The notes under the pieces are model-generated. The model was not told the DNA's origin. It ran no database searches and saw nothing but the letters and a program-made list of their open reading frames with translations. A stretch of DNA of 64,000 bases from Pseudoduganella violacea (lineage in GTDB: Bacteria; Pseudomonadota; Gammaproteobacteria; Burkholderiales; Burkholderiaceae_D), in NCBI RefSeq assembly GCF_014191875.1, contig NZ_JACHXD010000007.1, positions 186,001-250,000 on the forward strand. Direction: 5' to 3'. This document shows positions 8,159 to 18,814 of this stretch, in pieces; position 1 is the stretch's first letter, and each line of letters opens with the position of its first letter. The translations under genes and the position numbers were made by a program.

Positions 8159-9486
8159 TGAACTTTGCCGAGCGGCGCGCCCGCCTGATGGCGCAGATGG
8201 AGCCGGGCAGCGTGGCTGTGCTCCTGACCGCGCCGGAAGTGGCGCGCAACGGCGACAGCGATTATCCCTACCGCCACGACAGCCATTTCTACTATCTGAG
8301 CGGCTTCGCCGAGCCGGAAGCGGCCCTGGTGCTGGTGGCCGCGCGCGGCGATGCGCCGGCACGCGCCATCCTGTTCTGCCGCGAGAAGGATGTCGAGCGC
8401 GAAATCTGGGACGGCCTGCGCTACGGGCCGGAAGCGGCGCGCGCCGCCTTCGGCGTCGACGCCGCCTTCCCGATCGGCGCCCTCGACGAGGAGCTGCCCA
8501 AGCTGCTGGCCAACAGCCCTGCGCTGTATTACGCCCTGGGCCGCAGCGACAGCCTGGATGGACGCGTGCGGCGCTGGCTGGAGTCGGTGCGCCGCCACGG
8601 CCGCAGCGGCGTGGCCGCGCCGTCCGCCGCGCGCGACCTGGCGCCGCTGGTGGACGAGATGCGTCTGCTGAAAGACGCTGGCGAACAGGCCACCATGCTG
8701 CGCGCCGCCACCATCGCCGGCCAGGCGCATGAACGTGCCATGCGCCTGACCCGGCCCGGCATGTTCGAATACGAGATCGAGGCCGAGCTGCTGTACGAGT
8801 TCCGCCGCAACGGCGCCCAGTTCCCGGCCTATACGCCGATCGTCGCCTCCGGCGCCAATGCCTGCATCCTGCACTACAACAGCAATGCGCGCCAGACGGC
8901 CGACGGCGAGCTGGTACTGATCGACGCCGGCTGCGAACTCGATGGCTATGCCTCCGACATCACCCGCACCTTCCCCGTCAACGGCCGCTTCAGCGCGGCG
9001 CAGCGCGAGCTGTATGAGCTGGTGCTGGCGGCGCAGGCGGCGGCGCTGAATGTGGTGCGGCCCGGCACGCCCTACCGCGCCATCCACGACGCCGCGCTGC
9101 AGATCCTGGCGCAGGGCATGCTCGATACCGGCCTGCTCGACCGCGCCAAGGTCGGCAGCGCGCAGGACGTGATCGCGACCAATGGCCATGCGCGCTTCTA
9201 TATGCACGGCACCGGCCACTGGCTGGGCATGGACGTGCACGACGTCGGCCTGTACCGCGACCTGGGCCAGGCCGACAAACCATCGCGCCCGCTGTTGCCG
9301 GGCATGGCGCTGACGGTGGAGCCGGGCATCTATGTGCGCCCGGGACCGGACGTGCCGGAGCGCTTCTGGAATATCGGCATCCGCATCGAGGACGATGTAA
9401 TCGTCAGCGACAGCGGCTATACCTTGTTGAGCGGCGCCGCGCCGAAAGCGGTGGCCGAGATCGAAGCCCTGATGCAGGGCCATTAA
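8155..9486 (+). CDS. pepP: Xaa-Pro aminopeptidase PepP (M24B)
   Basis: Removes N-terminal residues preceding proline. 443 residues: an N-terminal aminopeptidase P domain with YRHDSHFYYLSGF (about 40-52), then a pita-bread M24 domain. The dinuclear metal ligands are visible in order: D in LIDAGCELDGY, D in ASDITRTFP, H in HGTGHWLGMDVHD, E in TVEPGIY, and E in IRIEDDV. The start is at the ATGATG overlapping the murU stop; the frame extends further upstream only as an overlap with murU. The neighbouring ubiH-type gene recalls E. coli pepP-ubiH. Confidence 0.96.
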   Translation: MMNFAERRARLMAQMEPGSVAVLLTAPEVARNGDSDYPYRHDSHFYYLSGFAEPEAALVLVAARGDAPARAILFCREKDVEREIWDGLRYGPEAARAAFGVDAAFPIGALDEELPKLLANSPALYYALGRSDSLDGRVRRWLESVRRHGRSGVAAPSAARDLAPLVDEMRLLKDAGEQATMLRAATIAGQAHERAMRLTRPGMFEYEIEAELLYEFRRNGAQFPAYTPIVASGANACILHYNSNARQTADGELVLIDAGCELDGYASDITRTFPVNGRFSAAQRELYELVLAAQAAALNVVRPGTPYRAIHDAALQILAQGMLDTGLLDRAKVGSAQDVIATNGHARFYMHGTGHWLGMDVHDVGLYRDLGQADKPSRPLLPGMALTVEPGIYVRPGPDVPERFWNIGIRIEDDVIVSDSGYTLLSGAAPKAVAEIEALMQGH

Positions 9487-9521
9487 GGGCGGCCGCGCCG
9501 CCTGCACCAACGTAATCGACT

Positions 9522-10697
9522 ATGACTGCATCCACCACGCAACACGCCGCCGGCGCCCTCCCTGAACACGATTTCGATATCGCCATCTGCGGCGCCGGCC
9601 CGGCCGGCATGGCCCTGGCGGCGCTGCTGGTGCGGCGCGGCACGCGGCCGGAACGCATCTGCCTGATCGACGCCAAGACGCTGGAGCAGGCCAGCCACGA
9701 TCCGCGCGTGCTGGCCCTGTCGGCCGGCAGCCGGCAGATCCTGGAACAGATCGGCGCCTGGCCCTTCCCCGCCACCGACATCCGCCAGATCCACGTCTCG
9801 CGCCGCGGCCAGTTCGGGCGCGCCATGATCCGCTGCGAAGAACACAATGTGCCGGCGCTCGGCTATGTGACACGCTACGGCGACGTGGTGTCGGCGCTGG
9901 GCGCGGTCTGCGCGCGGCTCGGCATCGCCACGCTGCGCCCGGCGCGCGTGACGGGCGCCGAAGAGCTGCCGCAGGAAGTGCGCCTGTGCATCGAAGAAGG
10001 CGCCGCGCGGCGCACCCTGCGCGCCGCCATCGCGGTGCAGGCCGAGGGCGGCCTGTTCAACGAACAGGCCGAACGCACGCTGAGCCGCGACTACGGCCAG
10101 ACCGCCATCATCGCCCAGGTGCGCAGCAGCGCCCCGATCGCCCACCGCGCCTACGAACGCTTTACCGGTGAAGGCCCGCTGGCCCTGCTGCCGCAGGACG
10201 ATGAATACTCGCTCGTATGGTGCCTGCGTCCCGAAAACGCGCAAGCCGTGCTGGCGCTCGACGACGCCGCCTTCCTGCAACGCCTGCAGCAGACCTTCGG
10301 CCAGCGCCTGGGCCGCTTCACCAGCGCCAGCCGCCGCCTCGGCTTCCCGCTCGGCCTGAACGCCCAGTCCAGCGCCACCGCGCGCACGGTGGCCATCGGC
10401 AATGCGGCCCAGACCCTGCACCCGGTCGCCGGCCAGGGCCTGAACCTGGGCTTGCGCGACGTGGCCGTGCTGGCGCGCCTGCTGGCGCAAGGCGCCACGC
10501 CGGCCATGCTGGGGCAATTCCTGGCCCAGCGCCGCGCGGACCGCGGCGTGACGGTGCGCCTGACCGACACCATGGCGCGCATCTTCGCCAACGACTCGCC
10601 GCTGCAGCCCCTGCTTGGCGCCAGCCTGGCGGCCATCGACCTGGCCGCCCCGGCCCGTGGCATACTAGCGGAATTGATGATGTACGGCCGCCGCTGA
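9522..10697 (+). CDS. ubiH: UbiH/UbiF/VisC family FAD-dependent hydroxylase
   Basis: Probable ring hydroxylase of ubiquinone biosynthesis. 391 residues: an N-terminal Rossmann motif ICGAGPAGMALA (about 23-34), a D-x-R-V-L-A-L-S segment (about 65-72) and the C-terminal FAD motif GNAAQTLHPVAGQGLNLGLR, all family hallmarks. Which ring position it hydroxylates cannot be told from sequence; the symbol follows the pepP-ubiH gene order of E. coli. The start ATG is 35 bp after pepP. Confidence 0.85.
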   Translation: MTASTTQHAAGALPEHDFDIAICGAGPAGMALAALLVRRGTRPERICLIDAKTLEQASHDPRVLALSAGSRQILEQIGAWPFPATDIRQIHVSRRGQFGRAMIRCEEHNVPALGYVTRYGDVVSALGAVCARLGIATLRPARVTGAEELPQEVRLCIEEGAARRTLRAAIAVQAEGGLFNEQAERTLSRDYGQTAIIAQVRSSAPIAHRAYERFTGEGPLALLPQDDEYSLVWCLRPENAQAVLALDDAAFLQRLQQTFGQRLGRFTSASRRLGFPLGLNAQSSATARTVAIGNAAQTLHPVAGQGLNLGLRDVAVLARLLAQGATPAMLGQFLAQRRADRGVTVRLTDTMARIFANDSPLQPLLGASLAAIDLAAPARGILAELMMYGRR

Positions 10698-10710
10698 TAC
10701 TTATTTGACA

Positions 10711-11646
10711 ATGACTGCAACATTGCCCGACCTTCTGCCCGATCACCTGATCTCCCGCTTGATAGACGACGCAATGGACGCCGTCATGATCATCGACGAT
10801 GCCTCGCGCATCCGCTACCTGAACCACGCGATGCAGGCGCTGACCGGCTATGCCGGCGGCGAGCTGCTGGGCGAGCCGCTGGAAGGCTTGCTGCCCGACC
10901 ACCTGAGCGAGAAGCACCGCGACTATGTGGTGCGCTATATCAAGGGCTCGGCCCCTTCGACGGTGCTGGGCCGCGTGCGCGAATTTGCCATCCGCCACCG
11001 CAACGGCGAGATGGTGCCGATCGAGCTGAAGGCGTTTGACCTCGGCGCCAAGGAAGGCGAGCGCTATTTCGGCGCCTTCATGCTGGACCTGCGTCCACGC
11101 CGCGCCATGGAAGAAAAGAACGCCCACCTGATGGCCCAGCTGGAACAGCAAGCCCTGTGCGACGCCCTGACCGGCCTGCCCAACCGCCGCGCCTTCGAGG
11201 CCGAGGCGGTACAGGTCATGGCGCGCGCCGCGCGCCTGCACGGCGCCGTCACCGTGGGCGTGGCCGACGTCGACCACTTCAAGAGCATCAACGACCGCTA
11301 CGGCCACGCCGCCGGCGACACGGTGCTGCGCGAAGTGGGCCAGGCGCTGCGCAACGCGGCGCGCCTGACCGATGCCGTGGCGCGCCTGGGCGGCGAGGAA
11401 TTCGGCCTGCTGCTACCGCACGCCACGCCTGAACAGGCGGCCCAGGTGGCCGAACGCCTGCGCGCCGCCGTCGCCGCCCTGCATGTGGAAACCGAGGATG
11501 GCCGCAGCATCAAGGTCACCATCAGCATCGGCCTGGCCGAACTGGCGCCCGGCAATGTGCTCGATGGTGCCCTGTCGCATGCCGACAAAGCCCTGTACCG
11601 CGCCAAGCACGGCGGCCGCAACCGCGTCGAAGTAGCCGCAGAGTGA
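10711..11646 (+). CDS. PAS domain diguanylate cyclase
   Basis: Makes cyclic di-GMP from two GTP. 311 residues: a PAS domain (about 15-130, with a typical DAVMIIDDASRIRYLN start) and a GGDEF domain (about 150-305) with the active-site signature GGEEF. An RLTD sequence lies five residues before it and matches the RxxD inhibitory site, so product inhibition is likely. No membrane segment is visible, so it should be a cytosolic sensor. ATG at 10711 is preferred over the TTG at 10705. It is 13 bp after ubiH and probably co-transcribed. Confidence 0.93.
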   Translation: MTATLPDLLPDHLISRLIDDAMDAVMIIDDASRIRYLNHAMQALTGYAGGELLGEPLEGLLPDHLSEKHRDYVVRYIKGSAPSTVLGRVREFAIRHRNGEMVPIELKAFDLGAKEGERYFGAFMLDLRPRRAMEEKNAHLMAQLEQQALCDALTGLPNRRAFEAEAVQVMARAARLHGAVTVGVADVDHFKSINDRYGHAAGDTVLREVGQALRNAARLTDAVARLGGEEFGLLLPHATPEQAAQVAERLRAAVAALHVETEDGRSIKVTISIGLAELAPGNVLDGALSHADKALYRAKHGGRNRVEVAAE

Positions 11647-11651
11647 AATAG

Positions 11652-11675
11652 AAAAAGGGGCCGCAGCCCCTTTTT
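11652..11675. terminator. Bidirectional intrinsic terminator
   Basis: AAAAAGGGGC (11652-11661) and GCCCCTTTTT (11666-11675) around a CGCA loop. It serves the converging diguanylate cyclase and pntB genes. Confidence 0.88.
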
Positions 11676-11693
11676 CCCTGGTGCCGCCAGCGC

Positions 11694-13166
11694 TTACTCG
11701 GCCGCCTTCACCATATCTTCCAGCACCTTCTTGGCGTCGCCGAAGACCATCATGGTCTTGTCCATGTAGAACAGCTCATTGTCCAGGCCCGCATAGCCGG
11801 ACGCCATGGAGCGCTTGTTGACGATCACGGTCTTGGCTTTGTAGGCTTCCAGGATGGGCATGCCGGCGATCGGCGATTTCGGATCTTTCGCCGCCGGATT
11901 CACCACATCGTTCGCACCCAGCACCAGCACCACGTCGGCCTGGCCGAATTCGCTGTTGATGTCCTCCATCTCGAACACCTGGTCGTAAGGCACTTCGGCT
12001 TCGGCCAGCAGCACATTCATATGGCCCGGCATGCGGCCGGCCACCGGGTGGATCGCATACTTCACCGTCACGCCCTTGTGGCCCAGCTTTTCCACCAGTT
12101 CCTTCAGCGCGTGCTGGGCGCGCGCCACGGCCAGGCCATAGCCCGGCACGATGATCACGCTTTCCGCGTTCGCCATCAGGAAGGTGGCGTCGTCGGAGGA
12201 GCCCGACTTCACGGGCCGCTGCGGCTGCGCCCCGCCGCCGGCCGCCGCCGTGGCCTCGCCGCCGAAGCCGCCCAGGATCACATTGAAGAAGGAGCGGTTC
12301 ATGGCCTTGCACATGATGTAGCTCAGGATGGCGCCGGAAGAGCCGACCAGGGAGCCGGCGATGATCAGCATCGAGTTATTCAGCGAGAAGCCGATGCCCG
12401 CCGCCGCCCAGCCCGAGTAGCTGTTCAGCATGGACACCACCACCGGCATGTCGGCGCCGCCGATCGGGATGATGATCAGCACCCCGAGCACGAAGGCGAT
12501 CGCCGTCATGACCAGGAAGGGCGGCCAGGCCGGCGCCGTGCCGCCGTCGAAGACGAAGACCAGGCCCAGGCCGACCATGACGACGGCCAGGGCCAGGTTC
12601 AGCATGTGCTGGCCGGCGAACACCACGGGCGCGCCCTGGAACAGGCGGAACTTGTATTTGCCCGCCAGCTTGCCGAAGGCGATCACCGAACCGCTGAAGG
12701 TGATGGCGCCGACAAAGGTGCCGATGAACAGCTCGACGCGGTTCCCCAGCGGCAGCGCCTCGCCGACGGCGGCGATATTGAAGGCGTGCGGCTCGGACAC
12801 GGCGGCCACCGCGATGCAGACGGCGGCCAGGCCGATCAGCGAGTGCATGGCCGCCACCAGTTCCGGCATCTTGGTCATCTCGACCTTTTTCGCCAGCGTG
12901 GCGCCGATCGCGCCGCCGACCACGAGGCCCAGCAGCACCAGGCTCAGTCCATGGCCCTGGGCCTGGCCCTTGGCCGCCGCTTCGCCGGCCAGTTTCAGGA
13001 TCAGGGCCACGGTGGTGAAGAAGGCGATGGCCATGCCGGCCATGCCGAAGGCGTTGCCCTTGCGCGCCGAGGCCGGCGAGGACAGGCCTTTCAGCGCCTG
13101 GATGAAACAGACGGAGGCGATCAGATACAGCAGCACCACCGTGTTCATGCTGACGGAGAAGTTCAT
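11694..13166 (-). CDS. pntB: NAD(P) transhydrogenase subunit beta PntB
   Basis: Carries the NADP(H)-binding domain III and most of the membrane domain of the proton-translocating transhydrogenase, which makes NADPH at the expense of the proton gradient. 490 residues: multiple hydrophobic helices (about 1-260), then a soluble domain with [15 protein letters not shown] and GANDVVNP motifs. Its ATG overlaps the pntAB stop (ATGA), indicating coupling. Start [15 protein letters not shown] matches the family. Confidence 0.97.
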   Translation of the reverse strand: MNFSVSMNTVVLLYLIASVCFIQALKGLSSPASARKGNAFGMAGMAIAFFTTVALILKLAGEAAAKGQAQGHGLSLVLLGLVVGGAIGATLAKKVEMTKMPELVAAMHSLIGLAAVCIAVAAVSEPHAFNIAAVGEALPLGNRVELFIGTFVGAITFSGSVIAFGKLAGKYKFRLFQGAPVVFAGQHMLNLALAVVMVGLGLVFVFDGGTAPAWPPFLVMTAIAFVLGVLIIIPIGGADMPVVVSMLNSYSGWAAAGIGFSLNNSMLIIAGSLVGSSGAILSYIMCKAMNRSFFNVILGGFGGEATAAAGGGAQPQRPVKSGSSDDATFLMANAESVIIVPGYGLAVARAQHALKELVEKLGHKGVTVKYAIHPVAGRMPGHMNVLLAEAEVPYDQVFEMEDINSEFGQADVVLVLGANDVVNPAAKDPKSPIAGMPILEAYKAKTVIVNKRSMASGYAGLDNELFYMDKTMMVFGDAKKVLEDMVKAAE

Positions 13167-13474
13167 GCCTTGTCTCCTTTAGCGCCCTTGTCCTTTTTCT
13201 TGAACATTTCCAGCATGCGCTGGGTGACGAGGAAACCGCCGAAGACATTCACCGCCGCCAGCGCCACGGCGACAGTGCCGGCGATCTGCCCCACCGGGCC
13301 GGTGGTCAGGGCCGCCGCCAGCATGGCGCCGACGATGACGATGGCCGAGATGGCGTTGGTGACGGCCATCAGCGGCGTATGCAGGGCCGGCGTGACGTTC
13401 CAGACCACGTGGTAGCCGACGTAGATCGCCAGCACGAAGATGATCAGGTTGATGATGGTGTGGCTCACTTCCAT
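13163..13474 (-). CDS. pntAB: NAD(P) transhydrogenase subunit alpha-2 PntAB
   Basis: Small membrane subunit (103 residues) corresponding to the C-terminal membrane part of E. coli PntA, as in bacteria with a three-gene enzyme. Three to four hydrophobic helices are seen, with the conserved [19 protein letters not shown] segment near residues 31-49 and a Lys-rich tail. The start at 13474 ([10 protein letters not shown]) is chosen because the sequence before it is not family-like. It is 13 bp after pntAA and overlaps pntB. Confidence 0.95.
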   Translation of the reverse strand: MEVSHTIINLIIFVLAIYVGYHVVWNVTPALHTPLMAVTNAISAIVIVGAMLAAALTTGPVGQIAGTVAVALAAVNVFGGFLVTQRMLEMFKKKDKGAKGDKA

Positions 13475-13487
13475 GATTCCATTCTCC

Positions 13488-14600
<1,113 letters not shown>

Positions 14601-14778
14601 GTAAAGCCTCCAAATGATAGAAAAACTGCCTAAAATCTAACATGGAATTCCAAAAAACCAACGTTTTTGACCGCTTAACGATTAGGCACTTACCACTATT
14701 GCCTTATGTGTAACTAGGCTGTCATCTGCGCGTGGCCGGAACAGGCTAAAATGTCGGCTCTTTCAAGGATGAGACTTC

Positions 14779-15261
14779 ATGCCGCGTACCTGGAAACCCT
14801 CTGTAACCGTTGCCGCCGTCATTGAACGCGACGGCAAATTCCTGCTGATCGAAGAAGAAACCAGCGATGGCATCCGCCTGAACCAGCCGGCCGGCCACCT
14901 GGATCCGCACGAATCGCTGGAACAGGCGGTCGTCCGCGAAACCCTGGAAGAGACGGCGCACGACTTCCGTCCCACCGCCCTGGTGGGCATGTATATGTCG
15001 CGCTACCGCTCGGCGCGCACCGGCGAATTGGTGACCTATCTGCGCTTCGCCTTCTGCGGCGAGGTCGGCGAACACTATGCCGAGCGGCCGCTGGACGATG
15101 GCATTTTGCGCACAATGTGGCTTACACGCGACGAAATCGCCGCCTGCCGCGAACGGCACCGCAGTCCCCTGCTGTTGCAATGCGTGGACGAATACCTGGC
15201 CGGCAAGCGCGCGCCGCTGGAACTATTGCATACCCACATTTCCGTGTTCGAGGAAGTGTGA
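14779..15261 (+). CDS. nudJ: NUDIX hydrolase, NudJ-like phosphatase
   Basis: Probably hydrolyses nucleoside or thiamine pyrophosphates. 160 residues with a Nudix box running from GHLDPHESLEQAVVRETLEE (about 39-58) to T-A; the usual glycine after the EE pair is alanine here. It lies 21 bp upstream of mnmA, the same neighbour as in E. coli (nudJ-mnmA), which supports the NudJ assignment over other Nudix types. A TAAAAT hexamer at 14747-14752 may be its -10 element. Confidence 0.88.
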   Translation: MPRTWKPSVTVAAVIERDGKFLLIEEETSDGIRLNQPAGHLDPHESLEQAVVRETLEETAHDFRPTALVGMYMSRYRSARTGELVTYLRFAFCGEVGEHYAERPLDDGILRTMWLTRDEIAACRERHRSPLLLQCVDEYLAGKRAPLELLHTHISVFEEV

Positions 15262-15282
15262 AACTGAATTGGAATTGGCAAG

Positions 15283-16395
15283 ATGAGTAAGAAAAAAGTC
15301 GTGATCGGCATGTCAGGCGGAGTGGACTCCTCGGTCGCGGCGTGGATGTTGAAGGAACAGGGTTACGAGGTGATCGGCCTGTTCATGAAGAACTGGGAAG
15401 ACGACGACGATTCGGAATACTGCTCCACGCGCCAGGACTGGATCGACGCGGCCAGCGTGGCCGACGTGATCGGCGTCGATATCGAGGCCGTCAACTTCTC
15501 GGCCGAATACAAGGACCGCGTGTTCGCCGAATTCCTGCGCGAATACCAGGCTGGCCGCACGCCGAACCCCGATGTGCTGTGCAATGCCGAGATCAAGTTC
15601 AAGGCTTTCCTCGACCACGCCATGCACCTGGGCGCGGACCTGATCGCCACCGGCCACTATGCGCGCGTGCGCCAGAACATGGCGCACGGCCGCTTCGAGC
15701 TGCTGAAAGCCTTCGACCATACCAAGGACCAGAGCTACTTCCTGCACCGCCTGAACCAGGCGCAGTTGTGCAAGACCCTGTTCCCGCTCGGCGAAATCCC
15801 GAAAACGCAAGTGCGCCAGATCGCCGAAAAACTCCAGCTGCCGAATGCGGCCAAGAAGGATTCGACCGGCATCTGCTTTATCGGCGAGCGTCCTTTCCGC
15901 GAATTCCTGAACCGCTACCTCTCGTACAAGCCCGGTCCGATGAAGACGCCGGACGGCAAGGTGGTGGGCGAGCATGTGGGCCTGAGCTTCTACACCCTGG
16001 GCCAGCGCAAGGGCATCGGCATCGGCGGCGTGAAGACTTACCAGAACGCCGACGGCAGCAGCGATGCCTGGTATGTGGCGCGCAAGGATGTGGCCAACAA
16101 CACGCTATGGGTGGTGCAGGGCCACGACCATCCCTGGCTGCTCTCGTCCACGCTGCAGGCGGCCCAGGCCAGCTGGATCGCGGGCGTGGCGCCCGCGGCG
16201 GGCCGCATCGCGGCCAAGACGCGTTACCGCCAGGCCGATGTGGCTTGCGATGTGGCGCCGGCCGGCGATCTGGAATTCGCGCTGGATTTCGTCGATGCCC
16301 AATGGGCGGTGACGCCCGGCCAGTCGGCCGTGCTGTATGACGGCGATGTCTGCCTGGGCGGCGGGATTATCGGCAGCTCAAGCTTCGCCGCCTGA
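15283..16395 (+). CDS. mnmA: tRNA-specific 2-thiouridylase MnmA
   Basis: Adds sulfur to U34 of Lys, Glu and Gln tRNAs. 370 residues: N-terminal PP-loop ATP motif [11 protein letters not shown] (about 9-19), a catalytic cysteine in [12 protein letters not shown] (about residue 108) and the second in [12 protein letters not shown] (about residue 204), followed by the C-terminal beta-barrel. Complete and normal length. The last 18 bp overlap the converging receiver gene. Confidence 0.97.
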   Translation: MSKKKVVIGMSGGVDSSVAAWMLKEQGYEVIGLFMKNWEDDDDSEYCSTRQDWIDAASVADVIGVDIEAVNFSAEYKDRVFAEFLREYQAGRTPNPDVLCNAEIKFKAFLDHAMHLGADLIATGHYARVRQNMAHGRFELLKAFDHTKDQSYFLHRLNQAQLCKTLFPLGEIPKTQVRQIAEKLQLPNAAKKDSTGICFIGERPFREFLNRYLSYKPGPMKTPDGKVVGEHVGLSFYTLGQRKGIGIGGVKTYQNADGSSDAWYVARKDVANNTLWVVQGHDHPWLLSSTLQAAQASWIAGVAPAAGRIAAKTRYRQADVACDVAPAGDLEFALDFVDAQWAVTPGQSAVLYDGDVCLGGGIIGSSSFAA

Positions 16396-16812
16396 GCCAT
16401 CGCCGTCGGCGGCGCCGTTCTGCGCCGCCAGCGCCTTCTGCTGGCGCTTGACCATGGCGATCACGGTGTTGCGGATGGTCTTCAACACCGTGTCGGCATT
16501 GAAGGGCTTGACGATGAAGCCGCTGACGCCCATGCCATGCGCCCACTGGATGGCGCTGGCGTCGAATTCGCTCGACACCATGAAGATCACGGTCTTGGGC
16601 CAGTCGCGGCGCAAGGCGCGCAAGCCTTCCTCGTCATCCTCCACCTGGCCGCGCGCGATGCAAACGATCTGCGGCTGGTATTTGACCATCAGGGCCGTGG
16701 CGGAAGCGCAGGTATGCCCTTGGCCGACCACGTCATAGCCGCCGTCCAGCAGAACGGTATTCAGCAGCCCGCGCGCCACCGCGCTGCCGTCGATGATGAT
16801 TGCCTTTAACAT
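16378..16812 (-). CDS. Degenerate CheY-like receiver protein
   Basis: Stand-alone receiver-fold protein of 144 residues with no output domain. Beta-1 ends in IIIDGS, so one of the two acidic-pocket residues is glycine. Beta-3 reads [10 protein letters not shown], placing alanine 53 where the phosphoacceptor Asp is expected. The switch Ser (80/81) and the KPF lysine (102) remain. It therefore probably is not phosphorylated in the usual way and may act by protein contact. The start at 16812 is chosen because family homology begins there. The C-terminal tail (about 120-144) is Ala/Gly-rich and its end overlaps mnmA. Confidence 0.8.
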   Translation of the reverse strand: MLKAIIIDGSAVARGLLNTVLLDGGYDVVGQGHTCASATALMVKYQPQIVCIARGQVEDDEEGLRALRRDWPKTVIFMVSSEFDASAIQWAHGMGVSGFIVKPFNADTVLKTIRNTVIAMVKRQQKALAAQNGAADGDGSGGEA

Positions 16813-16859
16813 CGTGTAAAGCCTTTTCTCTTTTATTATGCGACGCCGCGCGGCATGGT

Positions 16860-17633
16860 TTACTGCTCCCAGGCCAGCATATTCCAGCTGACGCCGATAC
16901 GCACGTCGGTTTTTAATTGCACCAACTGACGTGAAAGATACAGCATATCGCGTTCTTTTCGTAGTGTTTCGCCCAGCGTGTCCTTCAGTATACCGGCGCC
17001 GGCCATGATCGCATCCAGGCTGCCATAAGTGCGCAACAGCTTGGCGGCCGTCTTGGCGCCCACCTTGGACACGCCGGGAATGGAATCGGTGGCGTCGCCC
17101 ATCAGGGCCAGCAGATCGGGCAGCTGGGCCGCGCTCACGCCCCATTTGCGCTCGACCCAGTCGTGGTCATGCCATTCGCTCTTGAAATGGTCCCACAGCA
17201 GGGCACCGTTATCGATCAGGCAATGCAGATCCTTGTCGGTGCTGGCGACGATGGCCTCGCCACGGCCCTCGCCCAGCCAACGCAACACCACGGTGCCGAT
17301 CACGTCGTCGGCCTCGACGTCGGGCAGGGAGACGGGGCACAGGCCGATGCCTTGCAGCTTGGCATAGAATTGCGGCAGGGCCGCGCGCAGCGGCGCCGGC
17401 ATGGGATCGCGGCCTTCGCGGTAGCCGGCGTACAGGGCGTGGCGCCAGGTGGCGCCGCCGAAATCGAAGGCCGGCAGCACGTGGCTGGGCCGGTGGTCGG
17501 TGATCAGGTTGCGGAAGGAGGACAGCGCATGGCGCAGCGCGATCTCAGCCTTTTCCGCCGAATCGGGTTCGGGGCTGGCTTCGTAGACGCGGCGCACGAT
17601 GTTCAGGCCGTCGATGGCAAGCAGGCGCGCCAT
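16860..17633 (-). CDS. xni: 5'-3' exonuclease / flap endonuclease, Xni (ExoIX)-like
   Basis: 257-residue 5'-nuclease of the PIN/FEN superfamily. Acidic metal-site residues are visible in AIDGLN (D8), DVEADDVIG and STDKDLHCLI. A helix-hairpin-helix with GDATDSIPGVSKVGAKTAAK (about 178-197) follows. It lacks a polymerase domain, so it is a free nuclease like E. coli Xni rather than Pol I. The separate polA gene is not in the window. Start ATG at 17633. Confidence 0.88.
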   Translation of the reverse strand: MARLLAIDGLNIVRRVYEASPEPDSAEKAEIALRHALSSFRNLITDHRPSHVLPAFDFGGATWRHALYAGYREGRDPMPAPLRAALPQFYAKLQGIGLCPVSLPDVEADDVIGTVVLRWLGEGRGEAIVASTDKDLHCLIDNGALLWDHFKSEWHDHDWVERKWGVSAAQLPDLLALMGDATDSIPGVSKVGAKTAAKLLRTYGSLDAIMAGAGILKDTLGETLRKERDMLYLSRQLVQLKTDVRIGVSWNMLAWEQ

Positions 17634-17709
17634 ATCAGAATGTCATCAGGGCAAAGTGCATGCCCGCCATTCTAACGGCAAACCGGCCCATCCCGGCCTT
17701 GCGCCCGGC

Positions 17710-17898
17710 TCAGGCGCTTTCCTTGCGGAGTTTTTTCAGCAATTCGGGCATTTGCTGGATGGGCACCATCTGCGCCAGCTGCTCGTCGGTCAGCGGCTGG
17801 GCGTCGGGGTCGGCCAAGGCCGCCGCCATGATTTTGCGCTCTTCCTCTTCCGAGTGCATGATGATCCGGAATCCCCTCTTAGTAACAAGCGTTATCAT
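17710..17898 (-). CDS. Short BrnA-like antitoxin
   Basis: 62 residues. It has the acidic DPDAQPLTDEQLAQM segment found at the N-terminus of many BrnA antitoxins that pair with BrnT. It stops soon after (ends MPELLKKLRKESA), without the ribbon-helix-helix DNA-binding half that BrnA normally carries. It overlaps the toxin gene by 20 bp, and AGAAGGTG upstream of ATG 17898 is a good ribosome site. A second ATG at 17859 would give 49 residues. No hidden RHH is seen in the next frame before xni, so either the C-terminus was lost or this is a short variant. Confidence 0.65.
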   Translation of the reverse strand: MITLVTKRGFRIIMHSEEEERKIMAAALADPDAQPLTDEQLAQMVPIQQMPELLKKLRKESA

Positions 17899-18169
17899 AT
17901 TTCACCTTCTCCTTGCGGTTGGCTGGACGCAAGCTGATAATCCGATAGCGCTTGCCCCGTTCCACGAAAACGACAAAATACAGACCTGCATATCCGCCTT
18001 GTAAATCCAGTACCAAAGCAGCCATGCGCTGCTCATCGTAGGCATAGCGCCGATCTGGCCAGACCACGGCATGATCCCAATCGAGCTGGGCCGCCAAAGA
18101 TAAAGGTACACCATGCCGCTTGCGGTTGGCGAGGTTCTCGGCCGCATCGAACTCGATCTCCATTTCCAT
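17879..18169 (-). CDS. brnT: BrnT-family (DUF497) toxin
   Basis: Ribonuclease toxin of a type II module. 96 residues from ATG 18169: EIEFDAAENLANRKRHG at the N-terminus and the family's C-terminal RIISLRPANRKEK are both diagnostic, and the core RYAYDEQRMAALVLDL also fits. The alternative TTG at 18196 lacks support. It precedes and overlaps its putative antitoxin, the usual brnT-brnA order. It appears complete. Confidence 0.85.
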   Translation of the reverse strand: MEMEIEFDAAENLANRKRHGVPLSLAAQLDWDHAVVWPDRRYAYDEQRMAALVLDLQGGYAGLYFVVFVERGKRYRIISLRPANRKEKVKYDNACY

Positions 18170-18279
18170 GCTAGGCGTTCCGGATAGGCAGATCAAGCAA
18201 GCTTATCCGGCGGAGGCCGGGCAGGAGTTGTGCTAGGTCAGGAGTTCAGTCCAGTCATTCGTGGCGACTGCAGCGGGCC

Positions 18280-18711
18280 TCAAAGGCCGGCGCCGCCGGG
18301 GAACAGCTGGTGCACCAGTTCGACGATCTTCTTGTCGGCATCGATCCATTTGCCGGTATTCATGCCGCCGCTCTGCGAGTCGTATTTGGCTTCACCAATC
18401 AGCTTGCCTTCGCGGTAGACGCGGATGTCGGCATACGCCATGTACAGGGCCAGATCCCAGCGCCACAAGGCATTGTAGGTGGACGTGGCGGGACACTCCG
18501 TGATCGAGGCCGAGGATGGCAGGCGACGCACGATATAACCCTTGCTTTCCAGCGCGCGCTTATAGCTTTCGACAAAGCCCACGCGCACGCTGCTGTTCTC
18601 GATCAGGCAGATCTGCTTGCCGGTAAACGACTCCACCGGCCTCACCGTTTGATGGATGGCGCAGCCGCTCATGCTCAGGGCGGTCAGGGCCAGGGCGGCG
18701 AGTTGTTTCAT
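18280..18711 (-). CDS. Small lipoprotein, Sbal_3080-like
   Basis: 143 residues from ATG 18711. The N-terminus MKQLAALALTALSMSGCAIH is a lipoprotein signal peptide with a lipobox (L-S-M-S-G-C variant). The mature part has KQICLIENSSVRVGF and WRWDLALYMAYADI followed by Y-R-E-G-K and EAKYDSQSGG, which match my memory of the Sbal_3080 lipoprotein family of unknown function. The longer upstream ATG at 18753 would bury the signal peptide. It stands alone, with no operon partner. Confidence 0.8.
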   Translation of the reverse strand: MKQLAALALTALSMSGCAIHQTVRPVESFTGKQICLIENSSVRVGFVESYKRALESKGYIVRRLPSSASITECPATSTYNALWRWDLALYMAYADIRVYREGKLIGEAKYDSQSGGMNTGKWIDADKKIVELVHQLFPGGAGL

Positions 18712-18814
18712 GCGGCGTCCTTGCTGGATATTCGACATAGTGATGGATTGCACTTTCTATTTCTTAATGTGCAATATCATATATATCCTTTCCGGATGCC
18801 GCAATGGCGCCGGC

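Noticed and set aside
14601-14778. Short inverted repeats (GCCTAA and TTAGGC) between pntAA and the NUDIX gene
   Set aside because: Six-base repeats about 50 bp apart in an AT-richer promoter gap; too weak to call an operator.
16813-17145. N-terminal extension of the receiver gene (open frame to 17145)
   Set aside because: The extension lies antisense-like over the Xni gene region and is unlike any receiver; homology begins at ATG 16812.
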